Below are positions 37,118-46,984 of a stretch of DNA of 64,000 nucleotides, piece by piece. A program made the translations under genes and the position numbers. Position 1 is the first letter of the stretch; each line of letters begins with the position of its first letter. The stretch spans positions 150,449 to 214,448 of the forward strand of contig JACFYK010000033.1 of the NCBI GenBank assembly GCA_021292105.1, given 5' to 3'. The DNA is from Anadara kagoshimensis. Its lineage: Eukaryota; Mollusca; Bivalvia; Arcoida; Arcidae. The notes under the pieces are model-generated. The model was not told the DNA's origin. It saw nothing but the letters and a program-made list of their open reading frames with translations, and made no database searches.

Positions 37118-38032
37118 AGTTAAGCTAAAAACTAAAATAAATGTATTCTTTTTTTCAAATGTTTATTGCCGAAAGTTAACATTTAATTTTTGATATAATT
37201 AATAATAACAAAATACAGTTTCTAAATAATGTTGTTATGAGTAAAAAATATTCATTAATAATTTTCCCACAATGAATAAATCCATTAAAATATAAATTTC
37301 TAATATTTTCTCTATTTTCTTAATACCAAAATCATAAATTTTTTTGATAAAACTCACAAAACTCTCCCTTCCCGTCTCTACACATTCTTTTATCAAACTG
37401 AACTCCTCCCACTCTCACCCATCACTTTAACCTTATACCAAGTACTAGCTTTCCAAAAAAGCTTGCCTGACTAATCATTCATTTATAGGATTAATTGAAT
37501 ATATGTTCAATACACGATATTGTTTGCATGTGCAAAGATGTTAGTGGTGTTTTGGTATTGTAACACATTATTTAATTTTCTTATGTAAAAATGGTTAATT
37601 AGGAGATTTTAAAGAGTTAAATCAGGAAGTTAATGTGAAAAAGTAAAAATAATGAGAGAATAAGCATCTGAAGACAGTGCTTAAAATGCAATGTATTACA
37701 CAATTTTTATGCAACCGATCGTAGATCAGGCAAATTAAAATGTGAAAGATCAATGAGCATGACATATGTAAATGTTGAGATATATGATACCTCACGCAGA
37801 TGGTATCTTGTTGAAAACTTGATGTTTGAATTCATATTAAGCGTGAATGTTACATAAAGAAAATTTTCATTTGAAAGAGTATGATGTAATAAATATAGTA
37901 AACAACAGACAAAAATAATCTGGATGAGGTCTAATGCCATTTAAAACAAAAATTACTCAATCTAAGAATGGTGTTACTTCATTTGAACACCTAGTGTATA
38001 CATATAACTGATAATTTTCTGAAACGTCTTTG

Positions 38033-38345
38033 ACCACTATGGTAGCTCAGTTGATACAGTGCTTTCTACGTATGTGGGAGGTCAGGGTTCAAAGCCAGGC
38101 CTGGTCAGAACAAGACTTAAAATGGTATTGACTAAACTCGCCATTTAGAAATAAAAGTCACGGTGTCCTTCTAAATAGACCTTAAAAACCTTCGCCTCGT
38201 TTAACGGTAGGCATGACACACTAAAGAGTCCTCCCTGAGTGCACTGCAAAGGTAAAAATTTCTGTCAGTTCACCTTTAGCTGGTGAAGTCTCGATATAAG
38301 TGAAATATTCTTGCCTGGGATGTAAAATCTCATTCAATCAACCTC
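38033..38345 (+). mobile_element. tRNA-derived SINE (right arm)
   Basis: Mirror of 657-969. The tRNA-like head lies at about 38033-38105 with box A TAGCTCAGTTGAT and box B GGTTCAAAGCC; the body and tail run to about 38345. Confidence 0.7.
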
Positions 38346-38561
38346 AAACGTCGTTGAATAACTATCAATAAATTGCTAAATGTAATATTCATTTTTCCAT
38401 TACCTCTTTGGAAAACGTTAAAACTACTCGGATAGCACTAGTAAAGCCTAAGTATACTACAAATAAGCATATATTAAACGATCTTATACTACTAATTAAA
38501 GCTACTTTTTAAAGAAATATTAGTTACAATAACGAGTAACTAGAAAACTCGTCCGATCATT

Positions 38562-38939
38562 CGATTATCATCCCGGCAACCCAATTATGTCACCCGTCAT
38601 TATGAATATATAAGGGGAGGTTAATTAAACGGCGGCATGCAAATATGGTGTACTAGAGAGAGTAGCTATACCGCGACAGGTCGAGTTGCGCAGTAATTCA
38701 GTTTCTAAAAATATCCCCGACCGCTTGATCCTTGGTGTAGATTTCGATTATAATCCCGGCAACCCAATTATATCACCCGTCATTATGAATATATAAGGGG
38801 AGGTTAATTAACCGGCGGCATGCAAATATGGTGTACTACACAACATGTGGAGAGAGTAGCTATACCGCGACAGGTCGAGTTACGCAGTAATACAGTTTCT
38901 GAAAATATCCCCGACCGCTTGATCCTTGGTGTAGATTTC
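38562..38939. repeat. Two direct copies of a ~194-bp repeat (right arm)
   Basis: This is the mirror of 63-440 in the right palindrome arm, with the same two copies in reverse order. Confidence 0.85.
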
Positions 38940-39191
38940 ACATTTTTTTTTTCTTCAAAGTTATTTTATGATAAAAAGCAGTTTTTAGGCAAGTACTGAC
39001 ATAAGTTTTCATTAGAATTTAATTAAAACATACAAATCTCCTGATAAATGTAACACGTCTGGTCATACCACACATAAACAAAAATGGTCTTTCATACTTA
39101 AATTTGACCGTAAAATAGTCATTATACTTTAAAGTGAACGTTATCTTTTATCTTCAAGCAGATCAAATTCTAACAATATTGACAATAATCA

Positions 39192-39192
39192 G

Positions 39193-39248
<56 letters not shown>
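39192..39248. repeat. (CA)n microsatellite
   Basis: An uninterrupted CA run about 190 bp outside the right palindrome arm; there is no partner within the window. Confidence 0.95.
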
Positions 39249-39249
<1 letters not shown>

Positions 39250-39255
39250 TTTGCC

Positions 39256-39790
39256 TTTCAGTCAGTTCTGAGATGATGTAATCGATTAATGGTGTTAACA
39301 CCCAAGTCAATATTTTTCTTGTATAGAGATGGTCAGTTCTGGGATGGTGGAGTGGAGTTTAACTTATTTCAAGACTGTCAGTTCTGGGATGGTGGAGTGG
39401 ATTACTGGTGTTGTACTCCCCAGTCAATAGTAGCAAGGCGGTTAGTTCTGGAATGGTGGAGTAATGGTGTTTTACGCCCCAGTCAATATCTTTACAGTTA
39501 TATCGAGGGGGTCAGTTCTGGGATGGTGGAGTGGAGTAATTGTGTTTTATGCCTTGGTCAATATTTCATTTACATTGAAATGGTCAGTTCTCGGATGAGT
39601 CAGACCCGGTCGGGTTCGAACCCAAGACTTCCCACTTGCAGTTGTATAGAGGCAGTCATTTCTGGGATGAGGGAGTAATAAAAATGGTGTTTTAGAACCG
39701 TCAAGATTTTTTTCATGAATTCACTTGTCAAGGCAGTCAGTTCTGAGATGGTGGAGGAAAACGGAGTACCATAAGAAACTGACAGCGAGC
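39256..39790. repeat. ~80-bp tandem repeat, diverged
   Basis: Repeated CAGTTCTGGGATGGTGGAG and TAATGGTGTT blocks, the same family as 3350-3620. A tRNA-like box B (GGGTTCGAACCC) at about 39612-39623 hints at an embedded SINE fragment. The 129-codon open frame at 39289-39678 is a by-product. Confidence 0.7.
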
Positions 39791-40239
39791 AAACAAATTA
39801 TGTAGGTAGAGTCATTGTGATCGGTAGAGCGGCGCTATAGATCACTTAGTCGTCTAAATCCCTCTGAGATAGTGGAGGAAACAGGAGTGCCCTTAGAAAA
39901 CAACTTGCTTTCAGTAAGCAAATTTAGTTGATGTATCCACGTTGACTATGAATAAGAATAGGAAGTATCAGTGACATAATATCGAGACAGTCAGTCATTA
40001 ATATGTTTAAAAAAAATATGATTTCTTAGCAATTAAGTATTTAAAATTGTAAAATATATTTGAAAAATAATTGTAGACTGAATTGTAATTCAATTTTTGT
40101 ACGATTCGGCACAAATGACATGCACGTTATTGCACCTATGGGGATAATAATAGGTAAATAAACACGCTCACACAGACGTACTGAATGATTATACTACATC
40201 AAAATTGTTTAGAATGATCATCTTGACAAAAGCTTGCTC

Positions 40240-41035
40240 AAGTTCGTATATTGGCTATGTTGGGTAAAAAATAGGTCACTAGGTCAAATTATATTCAAAC
40301 CTTGTTAACACTCTTGAAGCCCTAATTTTGGTCTTATTTTCATCAAAATTGTTCAGAATGATCCTCTTGACAAAAACTAGCTGAATTTCGTATTTAGGCC
40401 ATCTTGGTTCAATAAGTAGGTCACTGGGTCAAGTTACAGGAGAACCTTGTTAACACTCTTGAAGTGTCAATTTTACTCCAATCTTCACTAAAATTGCTCC
40501 GAATGGTCCTTTTGACAAAAACTAGCTTCAGTTCGTATATGGGCCATATTGGGTCAATAAGTAGGTCACTGGGTCAAATTATAGTTAAACCATGTTAACA
40601 CTCTTAAAGCTCCAACTTTGGGTTAATCTTCATGAAAATTGTTCAGAATGATCCTCTTGAAAAAAGCTAGCACAAGTTCATATATGGACCATGTTGGGTC
40701 AATAAGTAGGTCACTGGGTCAAATTATAGTAAAACCTTGTTAACATTCTTGAACTGCCAGTTTTAGTCTAATCTTCACTAAAACTGCTCAGAATGATCTT
40801 CTTGACAAAAGCTAGTTCAAGTTCGTGTATGGGCCATGTTGGGTCAATAAGTAGGTCACTGGGTCAATTATAGTAAAACCTTGTTAACACTCTTAAAGCG
40901 CCAATTGTTGTCCATCAGGATTGTTCATTTCCTATTGAAGAACACTGTTAGCCTTCTTGATCTAACATTGGTTGAAAATTTTGCTAAATTTAAATGATTC
41001 TCAGGTGAGCGTCCAGGGCCTCATGGCCCTCTTGT
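40240..41035. repeat. 145-bp tandem repeat, five units
   Basis: GGTCACTGGGTCAA-like markers lie at 40274, 40419, 40564, 40709 and 40854, exactly 145 bp apart. The array ends in AGGTGAGCGTCCAGGGCC...CTCTTGTTT, a bivalve repeat terminus that directly abuts the virus-like region. Confidence 0.9.
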
Positions 41036-42001
41036 TTAATAACATCAGCTGTTGTTTTAATAGGTGGTGGTAGTGAATGAGATATTGGAATATTATTTAC
41101 ATCATAATTTATACCAATATTTTTATTTTTATCCGCTATAATAATTTCGTTATTATAATTTATAATTTTACCAATTCTTAATTTCATATCAGCGGGTGAC
41201 ATATATAAACCAACACCGTAAACAAAATTTACTTTACTACGTGCATGTCGATTGATAGTTAGAAATTTGAGTTGAAATATCTAGAGGACTATTTATCGCA
41301 TCAATAATATTTGAAAAAAATTGTTTTTGTGCATCAAAAGCAGTTCCTACACCTATTATATTTGTTCTAGCCTGTGCTTGTGAACTTAGAATTGCCCAAC
41401 AATAAATTCTTATAGATTCATTAATTCGTTCTACACCGGCTTTAGTAAACCCATCAGAATTATCAAGAATAAATGTAGTCCATCCATTTAATATTTTTTC
41501 TTCAAAAAAAAATAGATAGAAGTTCTTAAAAGTACTACATTAGATTGACGTTGTGTCCAAATTGTATTTGGATCTACTTTAAACTCAAACTTCTTTCTTA
41601 TAATTATTATATACAGGATTCCAATTTTTATTATGTAGAAGACAAACTTCTAATTCAGCTAATATTCTTCTTGTTTGATAATAAACATGAAATAAAAATA
41701 GTGATCCTACTAATCCTTTTGATTTTAAATGATTATTATAATCTACTCCACAACCAGTGGTTGCACACCATACAGCAAAATTTAATTGATTTTGCCAAAA
41801 CATAAAAGTATTTGTTTGAAATCGTTGAGTAATATCATAAGATTTTATATTTAATAATAAATATTCATCGAATATATTTTCAAATAAAATATTAAAACTT
41901 TCACCATTTGATGAAACAATAATAAATTGTTTTACTATATTTAAATTAATTTTTTCTTCAAATTTTGCCGCATATTGTCCTGGTTTAATTAGCTGATTCA
42001 T
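41035..42001 (-). pseudogene. Capsid-like structural gene of a virus-like element, frameshifted
   Basis: The longest piece is 41585-42001 (start codon at 42001). It contains TFMFWQNQLNFAVWCATTGC, an aromatic-rich segment with a Cys pair. Homologous-looking reading continues on the same strand in two further frames to 41245 and then in 41202-41035, which includes VYGVGLYMSPADMKLRIGK. Breaks lie near 41588, in an A9 run at 41504-41512, and near 41245. The combined length is about 320 codons. I associate this family with polymerase-B-bearing virus-like elements in cnidarian and mollusc genomes, where a major structural role is plausible but unproven. The final 15 or so codons of the last frame come from the flanking repeat, so the native C-terminus is lost at about 41035. 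Its neighbours on the same strand fit a structural gene block. Confidence 0.55.
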
Positions 42002-42023
42002 TATAAATAATTTTTTTCATTTT

Positions 42024-42566
42024 TTATTTTATTTTTTTAATATAATCAACACTAGCTTTATATATTAATCCACCTACTAAAATAATTAAAACCAATAAAT
42101 TACTAGCTACCCATCCTAAAACTTTAATACCTGTTGATAATAACGATGAAACAACAGAACCGAAAATACCTGGTAATGCTTCTGCTGCTTTTCCTGCTAA
42201 TCTAGATAATAATTTACTAATATTATTTAATTGTTTTTTTATCCAATTTTTATCTTTCTTTTTCCCGCCATTACCCGTAATTGTAGTTTTTGGAATTAAA
42301 GCTTCTACAATTACATTCCAAAAGCAGTTAAAACACTAAAAATTGTAATTCCTTGTTCCCTAAATAATGTTTTTATTCTTTCCCCTAATGTTGTATCTTC
42401 ATTTAATACTTTATCTATTGTTTCTTTAATTCTATTTATTTGAGTACGTGATTTTTCTCTTTTAATAGATACTATTTCATTTGAGATACGTCTTTGCTCT
42501 TTTAATTTTTCTATTCGTTCATTTATTCTTTCTATTAAGTCACCATCATTATTTTCTTTAGTTGCA
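42024..42566 (-). pseudogene. Ala/Gly-rich membrane protein gene of the virus-like element, 5'-truncated
   Basis: Reading on the minus strand from 42566, an amphipathic Lys/Glu/Arg-rich segment (ERINERIEKLKEQRRISNEI) leads to TLGERIKTLFREQGITIFSV and a stop at 42311. A one-base shift there restores an open frame that continues with AGKAAEALPGIFGSVVSSLL and a C-terminal hydrophobic helix (LLVLIILVGGLIY), ending at 42024. The layout is an N-terminal coiled coil, a basic linker and a small-residue-rich membrane anchor. I recognise the LGERI...EQGIT region from proteins accompanying polymerase-B elements; its function is unknown, possibly a virion membrane or minor capsid component. No start codon is seen: the 5' end is cut by the inserted retroelement tail beginning about 42567. 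Confidence 0.55.
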
Positions 42567-42975
42567 ACAGGGTTATGTGAAGCCTAAACTAGAAAGATCA
42601 CTTAAAAAGTTTTATGGACACCATCACAATCTTATCGATAAATATGACATTTCTGTGTCTGAAATTATTTCAGATATATTTATAGTCACTTAATTTTACA
42701 CAATGTGTTTTCTCTCACTCGATTTGAGAATTACATGGATGTTGCTGCCTTCTGCAGCTCCCATGATATTTTACCAAGTTCGTTGTTCATTAATGTCGCA
42801 CGACGGGTGTTGCTAGCAAAACAGGAGACGCTTACTCTTCCGGAGCACCTGGTCTCGCCTCCATTAACTGGGGGTTTGTGCGTTTTTTTTTTGAACTGTG
42901 CATTGTCTGTTGTTTATTATTTAAGGACTTTTCCTCTTGTTTAATGCTTAGGACTTTTGTGTTGGTTTAGCCCAT
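42567..42975 (+). mobile_element. Inserted retroelement 3' end
   Basis: Composition changes abruptly here from AT-rich viral-type codons to GC-balanced sequence. The plus strand encodes KPKLERSLKKFYGHHHNLID and ends at a stop near 42694, followed by about 270 bp resembling a 3' UTR (GCTCCCATGATATT, GGTCTCGCCTCC, long T runs). I have seen this C-terminal phrase in animal retroelement products but cannot name the family. It sits exactly between two virus-like genes and removes the 5' end of the one at 42024-42566. The 79-codon open frame at 42705-42944 lies in the UTR and is probably spurious. Confidence 0.45.
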
Positions 42976-42976
42976 T

Positions 42977-43700
42977 TTATTTTTTTTCTTCTTTTTGTAA
43001 AGTTTCTTCTATTTTTGATAATTTAGCTGATTGATGTAAAAATTCTTCTCTTATAGTAGCCATAGCTTTAATAATACCATCCGTTTCTCTTTAAGTCATA
43101 TCTGTTTGAATTTCTTTATCATCATTAAGTTTTATTACTTCTTTTACAGCTGTTTCGGTTACATTAGCTAAATCATCTAATTCTATATCTTCAATATTAG
43201 TATTATTTAATTTATCTCTTGAATTTTGTAATTTTTTAACAGCTTGTCTTGATAATTTTTTATAATCCGGTAAATCAAATAATTCTCTAACAGTATTAAT
43301 ATTACGAGTGTTTCTCGTTAAAGTTTCTAAATTATTAAAAATATCTACTCCTTTTGAAATTTTTTATTTTTCTCCATTAGGAAGTTTTAAATTTAATGTT
43401 TTATTATCTTGACCAAGTTCAAAATTTGTTGTATCAACATCTCCTAATGTTTGTTCTATATTATACTTTTCTTTAATGAATGAATAATATTTTTTAACTA
43501 TAGATCTTAATTGTTCTTGTTTTAATTTGAATCTAGTATCAATATATTTTCTTTCTTTATTTGCATTTAAAGGATTATAAGTTTCAGTTGGATCTTGATA
43601 ATCATATTGATCTTGATAATCATCTTGATCTTGATATATTTTGATAATCATCAACATCATCTTCATCATAAGTTGGATTATCATAAGCAATATCGTCCAT
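42977..43700 (-). pseudogene. Coiled-coil protein gene of the virus-like element, frameshifted with an internal stop
   Basis: The start codon at 43700 opens an Asp/Tyr-rich N-terminus (MDDIAYDNPTYDEDDVDDYQ). A shift in the repetitive GATCAAGAT tract near 43635 moves to the frame of 43364-43690, which encodes KLKQEQLRSIVKKYYSFIKE. A second shift near 43365 leads to NINTVRELFDLPDYKKLSRQ and acidic Asn-rich sequence, with an in-frame TAA at 43091-43093. The terminal segment (REEFLHQSAKLSKIEETLQK) runs to a stop at 42977. The predicted product of about 235 residues is highly charged and helical. I cannot assign a function; by position it is part of the structural block. The internal stop is not at a homopolymer and suggests genuine decay. 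Confidence 0.5.
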
Positions 43701-43717
43701 CTTTTTTATCTTTTAAA

Positions 43718-45441
43718 ATGTATCAAATAATTTCGGATATTAATAAACCAGTTATTTAACAACAGTATATTGATAATAAATCTGGTAATAAAAAAAATTG
43801 GTTTAAAAAGTTTTACTTATACTTTTGGATGGTATAATTTAATAAATGAATATTTACAAAAGGATGGTGGGAATAAAATACGTTTAGAATCTGGGTTTTA
43901 TAGTTTTCAACAAATAGCAAAAACATTTAAAGAGGAAGATATAAATATTTCTGTTAATGAGACAAATGGAAAAGTTATTATAATTACACCTGTTGAATTC
44001 AAAATAAGTAAAGTTTTAAAGAAAATGTTAGGTATAGATAAATATTACCAGGTAGGGATAAAAGGGGTTGAAAAACAATAGATTTAGCTCCCTATAAACA
44101 ATTATATATACATTTACATGAATTAAATACTTCTTATAATTTTTATAATGGAGCCCCTAGTAATATTTCAGGGGTAGTAAGTGTTGAAAATAAATTTTAT
44201 GGTGATATTGTTCATACACATTTTAGTAATCCAGAATACAATTAATTATCACATGGCGATATTTCAGAAAAGTATCTTGCTGAAAAAGCAACAAAGGCTA
44301 TGTATGCAGTTATTAAAAAATCTAGGTCATTAAATTTATCTGTTGAATGTCAATTATATCTTTTTGATAGTATGGTTTTACCAATTTTATTATATGGATG
44401 TGAAGTCTGGGGTTTTGAAAAATTAGATGTTTTAGAAAGAGTACAGTTAAAGTTCTGTAAAATATTATTGCATGTTAAAAAATCAACTCCAGATTTTATT
44501 GTATATGGAGAACTGGGTAGATATCCATTAAGTATTCATGTTAAAACAAGAATGATTAATTATTGGTCAAAGCTTATTGAAGGGAAAGAAACTAAATATT
44601 GTAGTGTTATATACAATTTGTTACATTTTAAATTTTTGAATGGTATAAAAACAAAGTGGATTCACAGTGTAGAAATGATTTTTTATGAATGTGGAATGAA
44701 TAATATATGGTTAAACCAAGGTTTTTGTAACAAGGTATGGCTTGTTAATAGTGTGAAACAAAAATTATATGACCAATTTTTACAGAAGTGGAATGCAGAT
44801 TGTAATAACTCTTCAAAAGGTGTTTCATACAACTTATTTACATATTTTGATTTTAAACTTCAATATTATCTTACTTCAGAAATTTCTTCACAAAACAAAG
44901 TTATCTTAAGTAACTATAGATGTAGTAACCATAAATTGCCAATTGAGACAGGTCGTTGGAGAAATATTCCAAGACAAAATAGAATATGTAATATATGTAA
45001 TAATGATCTAGGTGATGAGTACCACTATATAATGTCTTGTCCTTCACTTAATCAAGAAAGAAATACTTATATTCCTTTTTATTATAGAAACAACCATAAC
45101 TCTCTCAAATATTTTCAATTGTTTTCAAGTAAGAAACCTTCTATACTCAATAATTTATGTAAATTTATAAAATGTATTAATAAGAGGATCAGTCCTCCGG
45201 GCTAATCTAATATATATGTATGTATTATATATATATATATGTATGTATGTACTGCTCACTGTTATGTTATGTATTTATTGTATTTATATGTTCTCAACAT
45301 TGTATTGTTTTACAATTCGAGAATAAAGAAAATTGAAATTGAAATTGAAATTGAGAATTAAATATAAGTGTTTGTGATGAAAATAATAATAAGATAGATA
45401 ATAACGGTTTACCTATTAGTTGTGTTTTAGAAATTATTTAA
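43718..45441 (+). pseudogene. Second structural-type gene of the virus-like element, split by a LINE
   Basis: This gene runs opposite to its neighbours. A start codon at 43718 lies 17 bp from the divergent start at 43700. After an early shift, the frame 43770-44081 encodes YTFGWYNLINEYLQKDGGNK and GFYSFQQIAKTFKEEDINIS. A further shift leads to a frame with LAPYKQLYIHLHELNTSYNF up to about 44243. A LINE occupies about 44245-45357. Directly after it, 45358-45441 resumes with LNISVCDENNNKIDNNGLPI and a stop. I recognise this pattern (a glycine/tyrosine-rich repeat-like N-terminus, a PYKQ...NTS core, a short beta-rich C-terminus) from virus-like elements of cnidarians; a capsid or vertex role is a guess. 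The two flanks of the LINE fit one interrupted gene. Confidence 0.55.
44245..45357 (+). mobile_element. 5'-truncated LINE inside the structural gene
   Basis: An uninterrupted 301-codon frame (44300-45205), extendable upstream to about 44246, matches the C-terminal third of a non-LTR retrotransposon polyprotein. It has the SMVLPILLYGCEVWG segment typical of the region after the reverse transcriptase palm, then RWRNIPRQNRICNICNNDLG and HYIMSC, forming a Cys-x2-Cys...His-x4-Cys zinc-binding motif. The catalytic palm motif is absent, so the copy is 5'-truncated. A (TATG)n-like 3' UTR, AATAAAG at 45322 and an (ATTGAA)n tail follow. AATTA occurs on both sides (44240-44244 and 45356-45360), a possible but weak target duplication. 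The clade (CR1/Jockey-like or other) cannot be fixed from this piece. Confidence 0.85.
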
Positions 45442-45499
45442 GGAAAATTATATGGTGGTGGTGATTCATTATTATTTATTATAGTTTTATTACATGAAA

Positions 45500-46078
45500 T
45501 TAAAATATTTTTACATTTTTTTTTTCATTTCTTTTAAAGCTTCTTCTAAAAAATTTTTCTTTATCTTTTTCGTTTATTATAGCTTGTGAACTTGTTTTTT
45601 TATTCATATTATCTTTTAAATTATTATATTTTTCTAATTCATCTAAAATTAATTTAAATTCATTTTGTGATATATTTCCATCTTCTAAAGCTTTTGAAAT
45701 TAAATCTTTTATAGTTTTTAACTTTGTGTTAGCAATAGTTTTAATTTCATAATGTTTTTGTGATTGAGATTGGAATTTACGTCTAATAAATTTAATACTA
45801 ACACCCATACCACCACATATAACTGCTACAATTTCTAATGGAAATAAAACTGGAACTGCTAATCCTACACTAGCCATTATTAAACTAAATGTTATTAATG
45901 TAGAATCCATTCCATCTGTAATATTAATAGCTCTTTTATATTTTTTATATAACGATTTTCTAAAACCTCTTTCTTTAGTTAATAATGTTTCTATTTCCGA
46001 TATTTTTTGTAATCTATAATTATGACCATCTTCCTCTGTAAGAGACGGATAAATACTTGGAGCTGTTGGTTGTTTCAT
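45500..46078 (-). CDS. Conserved two-helix membrane protein of the virus-like element
   Basis: This is the best-preserved gene of the element: 192 codons open from an ATG at 46078. The N-terminus is proline-rich, followed by a helical charged region (SEIETLLTKERGFRKSLYKK). A hydrophobic hairpin at residues ~58-92 (LITFSLIMASVGLAVPVLF, LEIVAVICGGMGVSIKF) and a long charged helix (ISKALEDGNISQNEFKLILD) resembling an EF-hand-like or helical segment complete it. I recognise the family as recurrent in cnidarian and mollusc virus-like elements; its function is unknown. A one-base change in the A6 run at 45548-45553 appears to shift the last ~16 codons, the kind of homopolymer difference seen between palindrome arms. 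It starts 2 bp after the stop of the fibre-like gene, so the two look co-transcribed. Confidence 0.6.
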   Translation of the reverse strand: MKQPTAPSIYPSLTEEDGHNYRLQKISEIETLLTKERGFRKSLYKKYKRAINITDGMDSTLITFSLIMASVGLAVPVLFPLEIVAVICGGMGVSIKFIRRKFQSQSQKHYEIKTIANTKLKTIKDLISKALEDGNISQNEFKLILDELEKYNNLKDNMNKKTSSQAIINEKDKEKFFRRSFKRNEKKNVKIF

Positions 46079-46080
46079 TT

Positions 46081-46680
46081 TTAATTGATAATTTGAAGTA
46101 GTAAAGAAACAACAGTTTTTACTGTTGTTGAATTATTATGTAAACTAACAAAAGTAATAACATCTCCAGCGTTATAATACACTTTATCATTTGATTGTTC
46201 AAAATCTAATTTTTTTTTCTTCATCAGCTAATAAACTAATTTGAACAAGTAAATCAAAATGTAAACGAAATAAACCTGTATAGCGTGAGGACACGTTTAG
46301 TGTTTCACTAAAATTTCCTTTAATATTATTAAATATTCTAACTCCTACCCAACCATCCGTTTTCTTACCATTTATACTTACACCAATAACTTCAAAATTG
46401 TTCATACAACAAAAACCAGCTTCTTTTCCTCCATTTCCAAAAGAAAATATCTCACCTTCATCTATAGAACCTCTTGATTCAGCGGTTAATAAAACATAAT
46501 TATTGTCTTGTTTATTTTTCTAAAATATTTATTTTATTTTCTATAATATTCATTTTATCTGTATTTTCAATATTTTTTATTTTATTTTCTAAAATATCGA
46601 TTTTATCTATATTTTTAAAAATATTTTTTATTTCTGTAATATCGTGTGTATATTTTCCAAAAATTAATGATTTTAAGTAG
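46081..46680 (-). pseudogene. Fibre-like protein gene of the virus-like element, frameshifted
   Basis: On the minus strand a coiled-coil N-terminal part (KNIDKIDILENKIKNIENTD) breaks near 46525. It resumes as a globular part containing LLTAESRGSIDEGEIFSFGN and INGKKTDGWVGVRIFNNIKG (open frame 46199-46405 is its middle). A second break in the A9-type run near 46212 leads to a C-terminal piece with YYNAGDVITFVSLHNNSTTV, ending at 46081. A trimeric coiled coil followed by a beta-rich head with a GDVI...F strand is the usual design of viral fibre and C1q/TNF-like proteins. The assignment as a receptor-type fibre is inference. The N-terminus is incomplete: upstream sequence changes to host repeat at 46695. 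Its neighbour at 45500-46078 follows with a 2-bp gap. Confidence 0.5.
46096..46115. repeat. 20-bp direct repeat, copy 1
   Basis: AAGTAGTAAAGAAACAACAG lies within the 3' end of the fibre-like gene and recurs exactly at 46675-46694. Confidence 0.9.
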
Positions 46681-46694
46681 TAAAGAAACAACAG
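46675..46694. repeat. 20-bp direct repeat, copy 2
   Basis: An exact second copy of 46096-46115, at the point where the fibre-like gene's upstream part stops and repeat-type sequence begins. It may be the tail of a second, mostly deleted copy of the fibre-like gene, or a recombination footprint. Confidence 0.9.
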
Positions 46695-46984
46695 CTCATG
46701 GTCCTCTCATTTTTTTTCTTACCCTGAAAAAACTTTTACATGGCTCACAGTCTCCTCATTTACCATTTTTTATAATGGCTCACCCTCTCCTCATAATTTT
46801 TTTTTTACTCCATCCTCATAATTTTTACACCCTTTTTTGAACGTCCTATATTTTGACCTTTTGTGTGACCTTGACCTTTGACCTTGACATTTGACCTTAA
46901 GAAAAGAGTGCCATTTTTATACTCCCTATATTTTAATTTTTTTTTTTTTAAAAAAACTGTGGGAGCGGATCAATGTTCCTATAT
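46695..46984. repeat. Low-complexity T-rich stretch with TGACCTTGACC repeats
   Basis: GTGACCTTGACCTTTGACCT and T homopolymers occur here; the family is related to 8325-9210. It separates the polymerase fragments from the structural genes, so it is probably inserted or expanded host repeat. Confidence 0.5.

Larger units (their letters stand above)
1..39001. repeat. 39-kb near-perfect inverted repeat (palindrome)
   Basis: The first bases of the window (TGTCAGTACTTGCC) are the reverse complement of the bases ending at 39001, and every landmark between has a mirror partner. Paired coordinates sum to 39002 at the outer end and drift to about 38995 near the centre because of small indels. The left arm is 1-19476 and the right arm 19515-39001. 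Differences seen by eye are mainly homopolymer lengths (G10 against C11 near 7770/31235, T5 against T6 near 9334), an (ATT)n length change near 4314, a 2-bp indel near 19275 and a G/T substitution near 15534. The arm starts exactly at the window edge, so it may extend further left. It could be a very recent inverted duplication or a fold-back assembly artefact. Confidence 0.97.

Noticed and set aside
39289-39678. 129-codon open frame
   Set aside because: It lies wholly in the diverged ~80-bp tandem repeat; its translation repeats the same phrase out of phase.
42705-42944. 79-codon open frame as a gene
   Set aside because: It follows the stop of the retroelement frame and looks like its 3' UTR.
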